A stretch of DNA of 64,000 nt from Sulfurospirillum deleyianum DSM 6946 (GCF_000024885.1 NC_013512.1:1302001-1366000), one strand, 5' to 3'; counted from the first letter of the stretch, positions 56,075 to 64,000 are shown. Numbers and translations: made by a program. Notes: generated by a model not told the origin, from the sequence alone.

Positions 56075-56099
56075 TTTCAGAAAAAATCGAAGAGTTAAA

Positions 56100-56741
56100 A
56101 TGAAAAAAGCAACACAAAAAGAGAGTGAAATGATTAAAGCGCTTTTTTTAGAGCATTTTCCCCAAGCTGTGACCGAACTCAACTATCGTAATCTCTATGA
56201 ACTTTTAGTCTCTGTTATGCTCTCCGCACAATGTACGGATAAGCGTGTGAACCTCATCACACCTGCTTTATTTGAGCGTTTTCCAACACCTTTTCATCTT
56301 GCCCACGCCAATCTTGATGAATTAAAATCACTCATCCATAGCTGTTCATTTTTTAATAATAAAGCCATTAACCTTATCAAAATGGCTCAAAAAGTCATGG
56401 AAACTTACGATGGGGAGATTCCCTTAGATGAAAAACAACTCATCGGACTCGCAGGGGTGGGACAAAAAACAGCCCATGTGGTGATGATAGAATACGCCAA
56501 TGCCAATCTTATGGCAGTCGATACCCACGTGTTTCGTGTCGCACACCGTTTGGGGTTAAGCAGTGCGAAAACGGCTCTTAAAACCGAAGAAGATTTGACC
56601 CAACGGTTTAAAAAAGATTTGGCAACACTCCATCAAGCGATGGTTCTCTTTGGCAGATATACCTGCAAAGCCATCAACCCGCTCTGTGAGAACTGTTTTT
56701 TAAAAGCGTATTGTAAAACGACACAGAGCTTTAAGGTCTAA
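56100..56741 (+). CDS. nth: Endonuclease III
   Basis: Nth is a DNA glycosylase/AP lyase for oxidised pyrimidines. The 213-residue protein has the helix-hairpin-helix region LIGLAGVGQKTAHVVM with the catalytic lysine, the aspartate in AVDTHVFRVAHRLG, and the [4Fe-4S] motif CKAINPLCENCFLKAYC (C-x6-C-x2-C-x5-C). It ends 6 bases before the convergent redoxin gene. Confidence 0.96.
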   Translation: MKKATQKESEMIKALFLEHFPQAVTELNYRNLYELLVSVMLSAQCTDKRVNLITPALFERFPTPFHLAHANLDELKSLIHSCSFFNNKAINLIKMAQKVMETYDGEIPLDEKQLIGLAGVGQKTAHVVMIEYANANLMAVDTHVFRVAHRLGLSSAKTALKTEEDLTQRFKKDLATLHQAMVLFGRYTCKAINPLCENCFLKAYCKTTQSFKV

Positions 56742-56747
56742 GACCTT

Positions 56748-57311
56748 TTAGCCTGTTACCGTATCTTTCCACTTAATGGAACATCCTTGTGAAGGGTGTT
56801 GGATTTTTGGAGCTTCTTGCTTACTAAAAAGAAGCATAATCGCTTCTCGCAAATCCTCTTCTTGAACACTCTTTTCATCTCTCCAATTATCATCTAATCT
56901 TCCGTGATAATACAATTTTCCCGCACTATCAAATAAAAACAGATCAGGTGTACATACCGCACCTAAACTTTTAGAAACCGTTTGTTCTTCATCAATAAGA
57001 TAAGGATATTCGATGAAAAGCTTTTCAATTTTATCAAGCATATGGGCTGGAGAATCCTCAGGATAGTTAGGATGGATATTTGGATTGATCGCAACGGTGG
57101 TAATATCTAGTTTTTTAGCAAATGCCGCCACGGCATTAAAGCGCTCCCAAATAGCGTTGGCATAAGGACAATGATTACACATAATGGCAATTAAAAAGCC
57201 CCCTTTACCATAGAGTGCTTGACTGCTATAACGCACACCTTTAGGGTCTGCTAACTCAAAATGCTCCAATGCTGTTCCTAGAGGAATAGTCTGCGAATGT
57301 ATCAGTGCCAT
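56748..57311 (-). CDS. Thioredoxin-fold redoxin (AhpC/TSA-like)
   Basis: A 187-residue cytoplasmic thioredoxin-fold protein with the characteristic IAIMCNHCPYANAIWERF motif (CxxC), a later VCTPDLFLFDSAGKLYYHGR block, and a C-terminal QGCSIKW cysteine. This branch is common in bacteria but biochemically little characterised; a peroxiredoxin or disulfide reductase role is inferred from fold. It lies 10 bases downstream of pepD. Confidence 0.85.
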   Translation of the reverse strand: MALIHSQTIPLGTALEHFELADPKGVRYSSQALYGKGGFLIAIMCNHCPYANAIWERFNAVAAFAKKLDITTVAINPNIHPNYPEDSPAHMLDKIEKLFIEYPYLIDEEQTVSKSLGAVCTPDLFLFDSAGKLYYHGRLDDNWRDEKSVQEEDLREAIMLLFSKQEAPKIQHPSQGCSIKWKDTVTG

Positions 57312-57321
57312 CTTTTTTTCC

Positions 57322-58608
57322 TTATTGTTTCATTATAATTGCTTCAACGACGCTAGCTGTGTGGTACACAGAAGCGATATCACACTCTTCATTTAAAGAG
57401 TGAGGATAGCGAATGGTAGGTCCAATGGAAACAGCTTCAATTTTTTTGTGCTGTGAAGCTATCAGCTCACCACACTCCAATCCTGCGTGAATGGCTTTAA
57501 AAGGAGCGTGTGGAAAAAAGAGTTGCATACTCTCTTGCACATCCCGTGCGAAAATGCTAACTTCAGGTTTCCATGCGCCATGCCATCCCTCTTGTTTTAC
57601 CTCAAACCCTAGCGCATGAAAAAAGGCATCTGTTTCATTGGCAAGTATAGCCAAATTTTCATCATCCATAGCACGTGCGGCACACGCTATACGAAGAGCG
57701 TTCTGCTCATAGGTGAGCGTTCCTAAGTTAATGCTCATCGATGGGATATCTAAGTTTCTATCCCACTCACGAACCCCCTGAGCAAAAGCACCCAATGCCT
57801 TAATAATCGCTTTTGATTCTACGATGCTATGCGTATACTCTGATGTTAAAAGAGGTTGAATACCTAAGCGTTTATCCTTTACATGTAAAGATTTTTCGGT
57901 TGCCACAACCGCCCAAGCACTGCGAGGAATAGCATTGCGCCTCTCACCACCGCCTAGTGCTACTATACGCAACCCTTCTTGTCCTAAAAGCTCATATCCT
58001 AAAGCCTTAATCGCTGAGGGGATTTTTTTATCGATATCCACCCCCGAATGTCCCCCTTGAAAATCAAACGCACGTATTTCATAGAGAGTATCGGTTGATT
58101 TTAGTGGCTCAAACGTCAAAGGCAAAGTTGCAATCACATCTACACCGCCTGCACATCCAATATAAATCTCTCCTGCTTCTTCAGCATCTAAATTTAAAAG
58201 CTTTGAAGCCTTTAAAGGAAGGGCTAAGTGCATCGCACCAATAAGTCCTACTTCTTCATCTACCGTAAAGAGACACTCTAAATGTGCGTGGCGCTCCATC
58301 GTCCAAAACATGATTGCCATACCCATACCATTATCCGCACCAAGCGTCGAGTTTTTGGCTTTTAAAACACCTTTGTCTTCTACAATCTCTATACGTTCTA
58401 CCTCACCAATACACACCATATCATAATGCGCTTGTAAGCAGAGTTTGGGTTCTCCTTTGTGACATAAAAGGTTGCCAATAGCATCTTCTTCCACAACAAA
58501 ACCACACCCTATCGCAAATCGCCTAATAAACTCTCGCATTTCTTGCGTATGATAACTGCACCGAGGAATGGCAGTAATAGCCCTAAAATGCTCTAAAATA
58601 CGTTCCAT
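57322..58608 (-). CDS. pepD: Aminoacyl-histidine dipeptidase (M20C, PepD-like)
   Basis: A 428-residue di-zinc dipeptidase. Metal and catalytic motifs: LQAHYDMV, GADNGMGMAI, TVDEEVGLIGA, LNLDAEEAGEIYIG and GGHSGVDIDK. The frame extends to 58632, but AAGGG seven bases before the ATG at 58608 decides the start (MERILEHFRAI). It hydrolyses Xaa-His and similar dipeptides in peptide catabolism. A palindrome at 57878-57889 encodes LHVK (SLHVKDKRLG). Confidence 0.93.
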   Translation of the reverse strand: MERILEHFRAITAIPRCSYHTQEMREFIRRFAIGCGFVVEEDAIGNLLCHKGEPKLCLQAHYDMVCIGEVERIEIVEDKGVLKAKNSTLGADNGMGMAIMFWTMERHAHLECLFTVDEEVGLIGAMHLALPLKASKLLNLDAEEAGEIYIGCAGGVDVIATLPLTFEPLKSTDTLYEIRAFDFQGGHSGVDIDKKIPSAIKALGYELLGQEGLRIVALGGGERRNAIPRSAWAVVATEKSLHVKDKRLGIQPLLTSEYTHSIVESKAIIKALGAFAQGVREWDRNLDIPSMSINLGTLTYEQNALRIACAARAMDDENLAILANETDAFFHALGFEVKQEGWHGAWKPEVSIFARDVQESMQLFFPHAPFKAIHAGLECGELIASQHKKIEAVSIGPTIRYPHSLNEECDIASVYHTASVVEAIIMKQ

Positions 58609-58653
58609 TTGAACCCTTGAAAATTTAATCAATGAAATGCTATTATAGCTACT

Positions 58654-58884
58654 ATGAAAACAATATTAATCCTTTTAACTGCACTGCTTCTTCAAGGTTG
58701 TCTCTATTTTAATGATCGGGGTGTCTCTCATCGTTATTACAATGGATGTAAAGAGTACTACGACAGTATGGGTATTTACCATAAAGAGTGCGACGAAAAC
58801 CTTGTTGAATATAAAACAGTCACAGATGGGGTTAAAAAAGGGGTTAAGAAAAGTGTTGAAACCAGTAGAGAACTGTTTGAATAG
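58654..58884 (+). CDS. Small lipoprotein of unknown function
   Basis: A 76-residue predicted lipoprotein: signal peptide and lipobox LLTALLLQGCLYFND, then a short tyrosine-rich body with two further cysteines (NGCKEYY, KECDEN) and a basic helix (GVKKGVKKSVETSRELFE). Divergent from pepD and 7 bases upstream of cmoB, probably co-transcribed with it. No family recognised. Confidence 0.72.
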   Translation: MKTILILLTALLLQGCLYFNDRGVSHRYYNGCKEYYDSMGIYHKECDENLVEYKTVTDGVKKGVKKSVETSRELFE

Positions 58885-58891
58885 AGCCTAA

Positions 58892-59794
58892 ATGTCCCCA
58901 CTTGATTCCCTGCGTACTGAACGCCTAAATTGGCTGACATGGAAAGATATTGCCCCTATGCGTCAAGCCCTTCAATCGCTTCCAAACATCGAACACACGC
59001 TTGTTACATGTAACGATTGTATCAGTATTGACTCTTTACATGTAAATGCTATGCAAAAAGAAATCATTCGTGAATGTGCCTTAGCGCTTCGTCCATGGCG
59101 CAAAGGTCCATTTGAACTTTTTGGGACGTTTATTGATACAGAATGGCAGAGTTTTATCAAATACAACCTTTTAGAACCCCACTTCCAACTAGAAGGAAAA
59201 ATCGTCGGTGACATTGGATGCAATAATGGCTACTATCTCTTTCGTATGCTCACCCAAAACCCAAAAAAACTGGTTGGATTTGACCCCTCCGCCCTCTATA
59301 AAACCCAATTTGATTTTATCAACCATTTCGTGAAAAGCGAGATTGTTTATGAAATGTTAGGGGTTGAACATCTCCCTTTGTATGAGCATAAATTTGACAT
59401 GCTCTTTTGTTTAGGGGTGCTTTATCATCGAAGTGATCCTATCGCCACACTTAAAGCACTCTATCAAGGCTTAAATCCCAATGGAGAACTGATTTTAGAT
59501 ACGTTTATGATTGAAGGGAACACCCCTGTGGCACTCACTCCTGCCAAAACGTACTCTAAAATTCCCAATGTCTATTTTGTCCCTACGATTCCAGCACTCC
59601 TAAACTGGCTAGAACGGGCTAAGTTTAGAGAGGTCGAAGTGCTTGAGGTTAAAAAAACGGATGCCCATGAGCAGAGAAAAACAGACTGGATTTATGGAGA
59701 GAGTTTAGAAAACTTTTTAGACCCCCATAATCCAGAGCTGACGATTGAAGGTTTTCCTGCTCCCAAACGTGTTTATATTAAAGCAAAACGTTAA
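58892..59794 (+). CDS. cmoB: tRNA U34 carboxymethyltransferase
   Basis: CmoB transfers carboxymethyl from carboxy-SAM to 5-hydroxyuridine at tRNA position 34. The 300-residue protein has [19 protein letters not shown], the SAM-fold [14 protein letters not shown], and [12 protein letters not shown], all CmoB signatures. The CmoA partner is not in this window. Two palindromes only 20 bases apart (59003-59014 and 59035-59046) lie in its 5' part, encoding VTCN and LHVN. Confidence 0.93.
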   Translation: MSPLDSLRTERLNWLTWKDIAPMRQALQSLPNIEHTLVTCNDCISIDSLHVNAMQKEIIRECALALRPWRKGPFELFGTFIDTEWQSFIKYNLLEPHFQLEGKIVGDIGCNNGYYLFRMLTQNPKKLVGFDPSALYKTQFDFINHFVKSEIVYEMLGVEHLPLYEHKFDMLFCLGVLYHRSDPIATLKALYQGLNPNGELILDTFMIEGNTPVALTPAKTYSKIPNVYFVPTIPALLNWLERAKFREVEVLEVKKTDAHEQRKTDWIYGESLENFLDPHNPELTIEGFPAPKRVYIKAKR

Positions 59795-59843
59795 AAGAGA
59801 CGATTTGACTACACCCAATTATACAACAGCAAGGATGCTTTAA

Positions 59844-60386
59844 ATGGCAAAAAACAAAATGAGCTTAGCACAAGAAGCCCTCGATAAAATTCCCTCTTTT
59901 GAAGATGAAACAGAGAGTGTCGAGGAGCTTTTAAATGATGGTACCTTTCTTAACGATGAACTTAAAACCCATCAAAAAATCAAAACAACGTTTTCTGGCT
60001 CATTGGTCGAACTCAAAAAAAATAAAGCAAAAGTTATCTTACAAACCACGCACGAGATGAGTGTGGATGAATTTGGACTCATTCACAGCGGATTTATTTT
60101 TGGTGCAGCCGAATACGCTGCCATTGCAGCAGTTAATGAAGAAAATATCGTGATTATTGGGTGCAAAAGCAAATTTTTTGCACCCGCCAAAGTGGGAGAC
60201 CTTATTGTCTTAGAAGCACAAGGACGTTTTGAAGAAGCCCGTAAACGTGAAATCAAAGTCGTAGGATTTATCAATGAAATCAAAGTCTTTGAGGGCTTAT
60301 TTCACGCTATTATTCTTGAAAATCATATTTTGAAAACAAAAATTGATGAACTTCAAGCCAGTATGCAAGGTAAAGACTTTTCATAA
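59844..60386 (+). CDS. Hotdog-fold protein, thioesterase/FapR-like
   Basis: A 180-residue protein with a variable N-terminal 60 residues and a hotdog domain: a DEFGLIHSGFIFGAAEYAAIAAVN helix and the FFAPAKVGDLIVLEAQG strand pair (both quoted only in part as motifs). The pattern resembles FapR or PaaI-type hotdogs, but there is no DNA-binding HTH at the N-terminus. A role as acyl-CoA thioesterase or acyl sensor is inference. It ends overlapping the convergent MBL gene by 6 bases. Confidence 0.7.
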   Translation: MAKNKMSLAQEALDKIPSFEDETESVEELLNDGTFLNDELKTHQKIKTTFSGSLVELKKNKAKVILQTTHEMSVDEFGLIHSGFIFGAAEYAAIAAVNEENIVIIGCKSKFFAPAKVGDLIVLEAQGRFEEARKREIKVVGFINEIKVFEGLFHAIILENHILKTKIDELQASMQGKDFS

Positions 60387-60974
60387 AACACGAAGCCACT
60401 GGGGTATATTTTGACGTTCACTTTGAAGTGTTGTCGATGCCCCATGTCCAGGGTAAATCTTCCATGCTTCCTCAAGGTGTAAAAATTTTTCTAAACTATG
60501 TCGCATCTGCTTTGCATCACTGTACGGAAAATCATACCTTCCAATCGAATTTTTAAAGATAAAATCTCCACTAAAAAGGGCATCTTCTATCAAAATCGCA
60601 CTGCATCCTGGTGTATGTCCAGGAAAATGCAAAAAAGAGACCTCAATCCCTGCAATATCCAATTTTTCATCGGGTTCTACACAGACATCAGCTTTACTAG
60701 AAGGCGTTCCTTGCAAAAAAGGATCATTTTCCAACATAAAACAATCCTCTTTAGGGGCATAAATAGGAATATGCAGTGTTTTAGACAATGCTTCATTGCT
60801 CCAAACATGATCAAAATGACCATGGGTGTTTAAAATCGCCACAGGATTTTTCACTTCCGCTAAAACCCACGATGTTGCATTGACACCGGGGTCAATAATT
60901 AACTCTTTTCCATGAATAAAGACAATATAACAATTGGTCGCATACGCACCACACGCTTTACTTTTAATTTGCAT
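60381..60974 (-). CDS. Metallo-beta-lactamase-fold hydrolase
   Basis: A 197-residue MBL-fold protein of the glyoxalase-II-like group. Metal motifs: NTHGHFDHVWS, FPGHTPGCSA, FSGDFIF and YPGHG. It is shorter than true GloB and lacks its C-terminal domain, so hydroxyacylglutathione or a related thioester is a guess. Position divergent from nadE matches Cj0809c/Cj0810 as I recall. Confidence 0.87.
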   Translation of the reverse strand: MQIKSKACGAYATNCYIVFIHGKELIIDPGVNATSWVLAEVKNPVAILNTHGHFDHVWSNEALSKTLHIPIYAPKEDCFMLENDPFLQGTPSSKADVCVEPDEKLDIAGIEVSFLHFPGHTPGCSAILIEDALFSGDFIFKNSIGRYDFPYSDAKQMRHSLEKFLHLEEAWKIYPGHGASTTLQSERQNIPQWLRVL

Positions 60975-61072
60975 TTCTAAACTCTCTAAAGTATGATAAA
61001 ATTCGGAGTGATTTTATCACATTTAAGCTTGAATCCGCAAACCTTAAAAGAATGCATTAATTGTAGGTTTTG

Positions 61073-61078
61073 TATAAT
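61073..61078 (+). promoter_or_regulatory. -10 box for nadE
   Basis: TTTTGTATAATG. Transcription would begin near 61085, so translation cannot start at the upstream in-frame codons from 60993. Confidence 0.6.
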
Positions 61079-61112
61079 GATTCAAAAAACTACGCCAATA
61101 AAGGTCATTATT

Positions 61113-61880
61113 GTGAAGACATATGCATCACTCGAAAATCACCTCATCACTTTTTTACAACACGAGGTTAAAAAAGCAGGTTTTTCGAACGTTATCGTAG
61201 GGATTAGTGGTGGTGTTGATTCTGCTGTGGTTGCGGTCTTGGCACAAAAAGCATTCAAAGAGAATTTTTTAGCTCTTATGCTCCCTTCCTCCACTTCAAG
61301 CAAGGCAAGTTTAGAACATGCCACGGAACTGTGTGAAAAATTTGCTATTCGTGTTGAGAGGATACCCATTGGAGCACTCGCAGAGAGTTACTTTCACAAT
61401 GACCCACATGCGTCAAAACTGCGTATTGGAAACTTTTGTGCACGGATGCGTATGGCTGTTTTATATGATATCGCTGCACGAGAGCATGCTTTGGTTCTAG
61501 GAACAAGCAATAAAAGTGAAATTTTACTCGGATATGGAACGATTTTTGGAGACCTTGCGTGTGCTCTCAATCCTATCGGAGAACTCTTAAAAACAGAAAT
61601 TTTTGCCTTTGCAGAACACTTAGGTGTCCCCTCTTCTATTCTCAACAAAGCACCTTCTGCTGATTTGTGGGAAGGTCAAAAGGATGAGGAAGAGTTTGGG
61701 TTTAGTTATGCGCAGATTGATAAAGTTTTATTGACGTATTTAAAAGAGCACAAAAGTAAAGAAGAACTTCTTGCTTTAGGCTTTGATGCAACACTGGTTT
61801 CCATGATCTTTGAGCGTATGACAAAAAATGCGTTCAAAGGTAAACTCCCACTAATAGCCGACATATCAGCAATACACTAA
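61113..61880 (+). CDS. nadE: NAD+ synthetase (ammonia-dependent)
   Basis: NadE amidates deamido-NAD with ATP. The 255-residue protein has the PP-loop SGGVDS at 32-37, the GNFCARMRMAVLYDIA segment, and LVLGTSNKSEILLGYGT. There is no glutaminase domain. The frame is open from 60993, but a GTG at 61113 preceded by AAAGG, downstream of the -10 box, gives the usual family length and I choose it. It is followed after 9 bases by the DegT-like gene and then lpxK. Confidence 0.92.
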   Translation: MKTYASLENHLITFLQHEVKKAGFSNVIVGISGGVDSAVVAVLAQKAFKENFLALMLPSSTSSKASLEHATELCEKFAIRVERIPIGALAESYFHNDPHASKLRIGNFCARMRMAVLYDIAAREHALVLGTSNKSEILLGYGTIFGDLACALNPIGELLKTEIFAFAEHLGVPSSILNKAPSADLWEGQKDEEEFGFSYAQIDKVLLTYLKEHKSKEELLALGFDATLVSMIFERMTKNAFKGKLPLIADISAIH

Positions 61881-61889
61881 AGGAATCTT

Positions 61890-63023
61890 ATGAAAGAAAT
61901 ACCATTTTATAAACCATTTATCGACCAAAGAGAAAAAGCGTTAATCAACGAGGTTTTGGATTTAGAAAAAGCAAATAAAGTTGTTACTTTAGAGCAAGAG
62001 TTCATGAAGTACATTCCGTGTGGTGATGCTATTTCAACCGTTAATGGAACAGCGGCAATGCATCTTGCTATGTGTGCCTTAGACCTTAAACGGGGTGATA
62101 AAATCATCTGTTCTGTCAATGCGTTTCCCTCTGTTGCTGAAGTCATTAGGCATTTTGACGCAGAACCTATTTTTGTAGATATTGATAAAGATGATTTTAA
62201 CATTGACGTCGAGCAACTTGAAAATATCCTCAAAAACAATACGGCTAAAAAACTCAAAGGGGCTTTTATCAGCCATGTTGCAGGACAACCTGCTGAACTG
62301 GATAAAATTTATGCACTGGCAAAAGAGTACGATATTAAAATCGTTGAAGACGCAACAGCAGCCCTTGGTTCAACCTATAAAAATAAAAAAATCGGCTCTT
62401 TAGAAGCGGATATTACGGTTTTTCGTTTTAACCCACAAGCAAACTATTCGATTTCAAGTACAGGTATGTTAACGACAAAAGACCCTGAACTTGCCAGTCG
62501 TGCGAGATTGCTTCGCAATCATGCCATCGTAGGAGAAGGTTGGGATAAATTTGGTAACTTAGGTTATGTCTATGACGTCGTTGATATTGGTCTTAAATAC
62601 GACCTAAATGAACTCAATGCCGCTTTTGCGATTGGTCAGTTGGAAAAAAATGAACAGTTTATTGAGAGACGTTTGGAAATTGCAGATATCTACAACCGTG
62701 AACTTGCATCGTGCCCACATGTCTCAACTCCTGTGAAAAAACGAGATCATATCTACTCTCAATACATTATCAAAATTGATAAAAATCGAGATAATTTTGC
62801 CAAAGAGCTTAAAGAACGTGGCATTTATACTGCATTACACTATATTCCTATGCATTTACTAAGCTATTATAAACAGAAGTACAACTTACGTGTCAATGAT
62901 TTCCCAAGAGCCTTAAGCAATTATCAACAAATTTTATCATTGCCTATTTACTGTAGTCTCAATGACAAAGATGTACTCTATATTTGTGAGCAAATCAAAG
63001 AGATTGCTAAAAGCCGTGACTAA
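61890..63023 (+). CDS. DegT/DnrJ/EryC1/StrS-family protein lacking the PLP lysine
   Basis: A 377-residue fold-I protein: VNGTAAMHLAMCAL, HVAGQPAELDKIYALAKEY, VEDATAALGSTYKNKKIG, LLRNHAI and LNELNAAFAIGQLEKN are family blocks. The internal-aldimine site, normally F-x-F-x-x-x-K, reads VFRFNPQANYSISSTG, with Ala184 (codon GCA at 62439-62441) where lysine belongs and no lysine beside it. An ordinary sugar aminotransferase reaction is therefore unlikely; a dehydratase-like, PMP-dependent or non-catalytic role is possible. It lies between nadE and lpxK, which are adjacent in Campylobacter as I recall, and overlaps lpxK. Confidence 0.85.
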   Translation: MKEIPFYKPFIDQREKALINEVLDLEKANKVVTLEQEFMKYIPCGDAISTVNGTAAMHLAMCALDLKRGDKIICSVNAFPSVAEVIRHFDAEPIFVDIDKDDFNIDVEQLENILKNNTAKKLKGAFISHVAGQPAELDKIYALAKEYDIKIVEDATAALGSTYKNKKIGSLEADITVFRFNPQANYSISSTGMLTTKDPELASRARLLRNHAIVGEGWDKFGNLGYVYDVVDIGLKYDLNELNAAFAIGQLEKNEQFIERRLEIADIYNRELASCPHVSTPVKKRDHIYSQYIIKIDKNRDNFAKELKERGIYTALHYIPMHLLSYYKQKYNLRVNDFPRALSNYQQILSLPIYCSLNDKDVLYICEQIKEIAKSRD

Positions 63024-63954
63024 AAGATCCCGTCTTATTTTATGGGTAGAAGAGTATCTCTTTTACCCCTCCTCTTTTTTTCAAAAATTTCTCTCTTATC
63101 TTCTATTGCCCTTTAGTGTTATCTACTGTGGAATTGTTTTATGGAAGCGCTATCAAGGAGAAAAACACCAACGCTCTTTTAATATTCCTATTATTAGCAT
63201 TGGAAATTTAACCGTTGGAGGCAATGGAAAAACACCTTTTTGTATTGCCTTAGCACACGAATATGAAAATGTTGGCATTATTCTTCGAGGGTATGGTCGC
63301 AAATCTAAAGGTCTTATCTTAGTCTCTGATAGAGGTCAAGTTTTATGCGATACCATGGCAAGTGGGGATGAAGCCATGCTCTATGCCAAATCACTCCCTA
63401 AAGCAACAGTTATTGTGAGTGAAGACCGCATTGAAGCGATTCGTTTTGCAAAAAAACGGGGTGTGAAACTCATTTTTTTAGATGATGGCTTTTCGAAAAG
63501 TACTATTGCCAAAATTGATATTTTAATGAGGCCCTACCCTGAACCCACGAATACGTTTTGCCTTCCAAGTGGTCCGTATCGCGAACCCCGTTTTTTATAT
63601 GAACGTGCGGATCTCATCATTTCAGAGGAAAACGATTTTACTCGCCATGTTACGATTCTCAATCCTACATCACGTATGCTTTTAGTCACGGCTATTTCTA
63701 AACCCAGCAGACTTGATGCCTACCTCCCTGAGAATGTGATTGGTAAAATTGCCTTTGAAGACCATTACATGTACACCGAAAAAGAGCTTCTCTCCCTTCT
63801 TGAGACACATCAAGCCAGTTCGATATTAACGACGCAAAAAGATGCTGTTAAAATGACAACCTTTGATATTCCTCTCTCCATACTCAAGCTAGATATTGAG
63901 ATTTCAGAACAAACGAAGGGAAACATCAACACACTTTTAGCTCACCTAAGCTAA
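63016..63954 (+). CDS. lpxK: Tetraacyldisaccharide 4'-kinase
   Basis: LpxK phosphorylates the 4' position of the lipid A precursor at the inner membrane. The 312-residue protein has an N-terminal membrane-associated helix (about 22-43), the P-loop GGNGKT (68-73) within SIGNLTVGGNGKTPF, ILRGYGRKSKG and LDDGFSKS (usually LDDGFQH). The frame extends to 62962 inside the preceding gene. GTG at 63016, giving VTKRSRLILWVEEYLFYP, fits the family start, but no strong ribosome binding site is visible. A palindrome variant (63764) encodes HYMYT. Confidence 0.9.
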   Translation: MTKRSRLILWVEEYLFYPSSFFQKFLSYLLLPFSVIYCGIVLWKRYQGEKHQRSFNIPIISIGNLTVGGNGKTPFCIALAHEYENVGIILRGYGRKSKGLILVSDRGQVLCDTMASGDEAMLYAKSLPKATVIVSEDRIEAIRFAKKRGVKLIFLDDGFSKSTIAKIDILMRPYPEPTNTFCLPSGPYREPRFLYERADLIISEENDFTRHVTILNPTSRMLLVTAISKPSRLDAYLPENVIGKIAFEDHYMYTEKELLSLLETHQASSILTTQKDAVKMTTFDIPLSILKLDIEISEQTKGNINTLLAHLS

Positions 63955-63991
63955 AATAAATCCTCTCATCTATGATCCTAAAGGATACATC

Positions 63992-64000
63992 GTGCACAAA
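63992..64000 (+). CDS. Possible start of the next gene (cut by window edge)
   Basis: GTG CAC AAA preceded by AAAGGA at six bases. Only three codons are visible, so no product can be named. An ATG at 63972 in another frame is the alternative. Confidence 0.35.

Larger units (their letters stand above)
1798..63775. repeat. Highly iterated palindrome TTTACATGTAAA (core TACATGTA), about 37 copies
   Basis: Counted by eye. Core starts: 1800, 3057, 5588, 8710, 8724, 12224, 12298, 12353, 16534, 17805, 18989, 23312, 24068, 24227, 27883, 28317, 29444, 29466, 32561, 33272, 36721, 37811, 39012, 42189, 42571, 44245, 47043, 48538, 51269, 51351, 53480, 53655, 54036, 57880, 59005, 59037, 63766. Seventeen match all 12 bases. 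About 24 are in genes and 13 between genes, although intergenic DNA is under a tenth of the window. Confidence 0.95.

Noticed and set aside
56733-56747. Terminator hairpin between nth and the redoxin gene
   Set aside because: The 7-bp stem (AAGGTCT / AGACCTT) has a loop of about one base and only a short T-run; too weak to call.
60993-61112. N-terminal extension of NadE
   Set aside because: A -10 box at 61073 and AAAGG before GTG 61113 place the start downstream; the extension also makes the protein longer than the family.
1798-63775. TTTACATGTAAA as a transcription-factor operator
   Set aside because: Most copies lie inside genes and at gene ends of unrelated functions; the density is far too high for a specific regulon.
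1-64000. tRNA, rRNA, prophage or insertion sequence
   Set aside because: No cloverleaf-type sequences with CCA ends, no rRNA-like segments and no transposase or integrase motifs were seen, although a by-eye scan can miss a tRNA.

Overview
The window is a 64 kb piece of a bacterial chromosome, AT-rich, densely coded on both strands, and almost entirely housekeeping. Gene content and order point to the Campylobacterota (Epsilonproteobacteria). Several blocks match, from memory, the local order in Campylobacter jejuni and relatives: flgA-coaD-tmk-hisS-speA-cysE-aspC, lpxD-ilvH-ilvB, TPR lipoprotein-trpC-HIT-mnmH, fqrB/proA, ispB-hemA-proS-fxsA-hemC-ubiD, nth/peb4-like/fba, and MBL-nadE-lpxK. The redox genes (Tat-exported SQR-like flavoprotein, cytochrome b fused to diheme c, desulforubrerythrin) and the selenouridine synthase fit a free-living anaerobe or microaerophile such as Sulfurospirillum. 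The genus is an inference. I see no rRNA, tRNA, CRISPR array, insertion sequence or prophage.

Layout. 1-8.7 kb (+): flagellar flgA (cut by the window edge), ubiX, coaD, tmk, hisS, speA, cysE, aspC and a GltD-like flavoprotein. 8.7-13.8 kb (-): a small unknown protein, lpxD, ilvH, ilvB, a 500 bp repeat-rich gap, a Ppx/GppA phosphatase and a small membrane protein. 13.9-17 kb (+): an SQR-like / broken cytochrome c / cytochrome b-c operon, then a second copy of the repeat. 17.2-19 kb (+): pdxJ-pdxA. 19-26.9 kb (-): mnmH, HIT, trpC, TPR lipoprotein, cysteine-cluster protein, methyltransferase, a large coiled-coil protein, fqrB. 27-29.4 kb (+): proA, an ABC ATPase, DedA. 29.5-44 kb (mainly -): DAHP synthase, a chemoreceptor, small unknowns, desulforubrerythrin and the heme/isoprenoid cluster. 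44.4-51.3 kb (+): metY-rrf2-cysK, a diguanylate cyclase, a GPx and valS. 51.3-64 kb: mogA-hisD, a PLP enzyme, fba, a PPIase, nth, a redoxin, pepD, cmoB, a hotdog protein, an MBL hydrolase, nadE, a DegT-like protein and lpxK.

The most striking signal is not a gene. The palindrome TTTACATGTAAA (core TACATGTA) occurs about 37 times by eye, where about two are expected, in genes and between them. It leaves a recurrent LHVK or FTCK tetrapeptide in unrelated proteins, and in pairs it builds terminator stems. A second signal is a dispersed ~150 bp structured repeat placed directly after two unrelated stop codons (12495-12641 and 16992-17152). It shares motifs with a 74 bp tandem repeat in the probable ilvB leader. 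A third is a DegT/DnrJ-family protein between nadE and lpxK with alanine where the PLP lysine should be.
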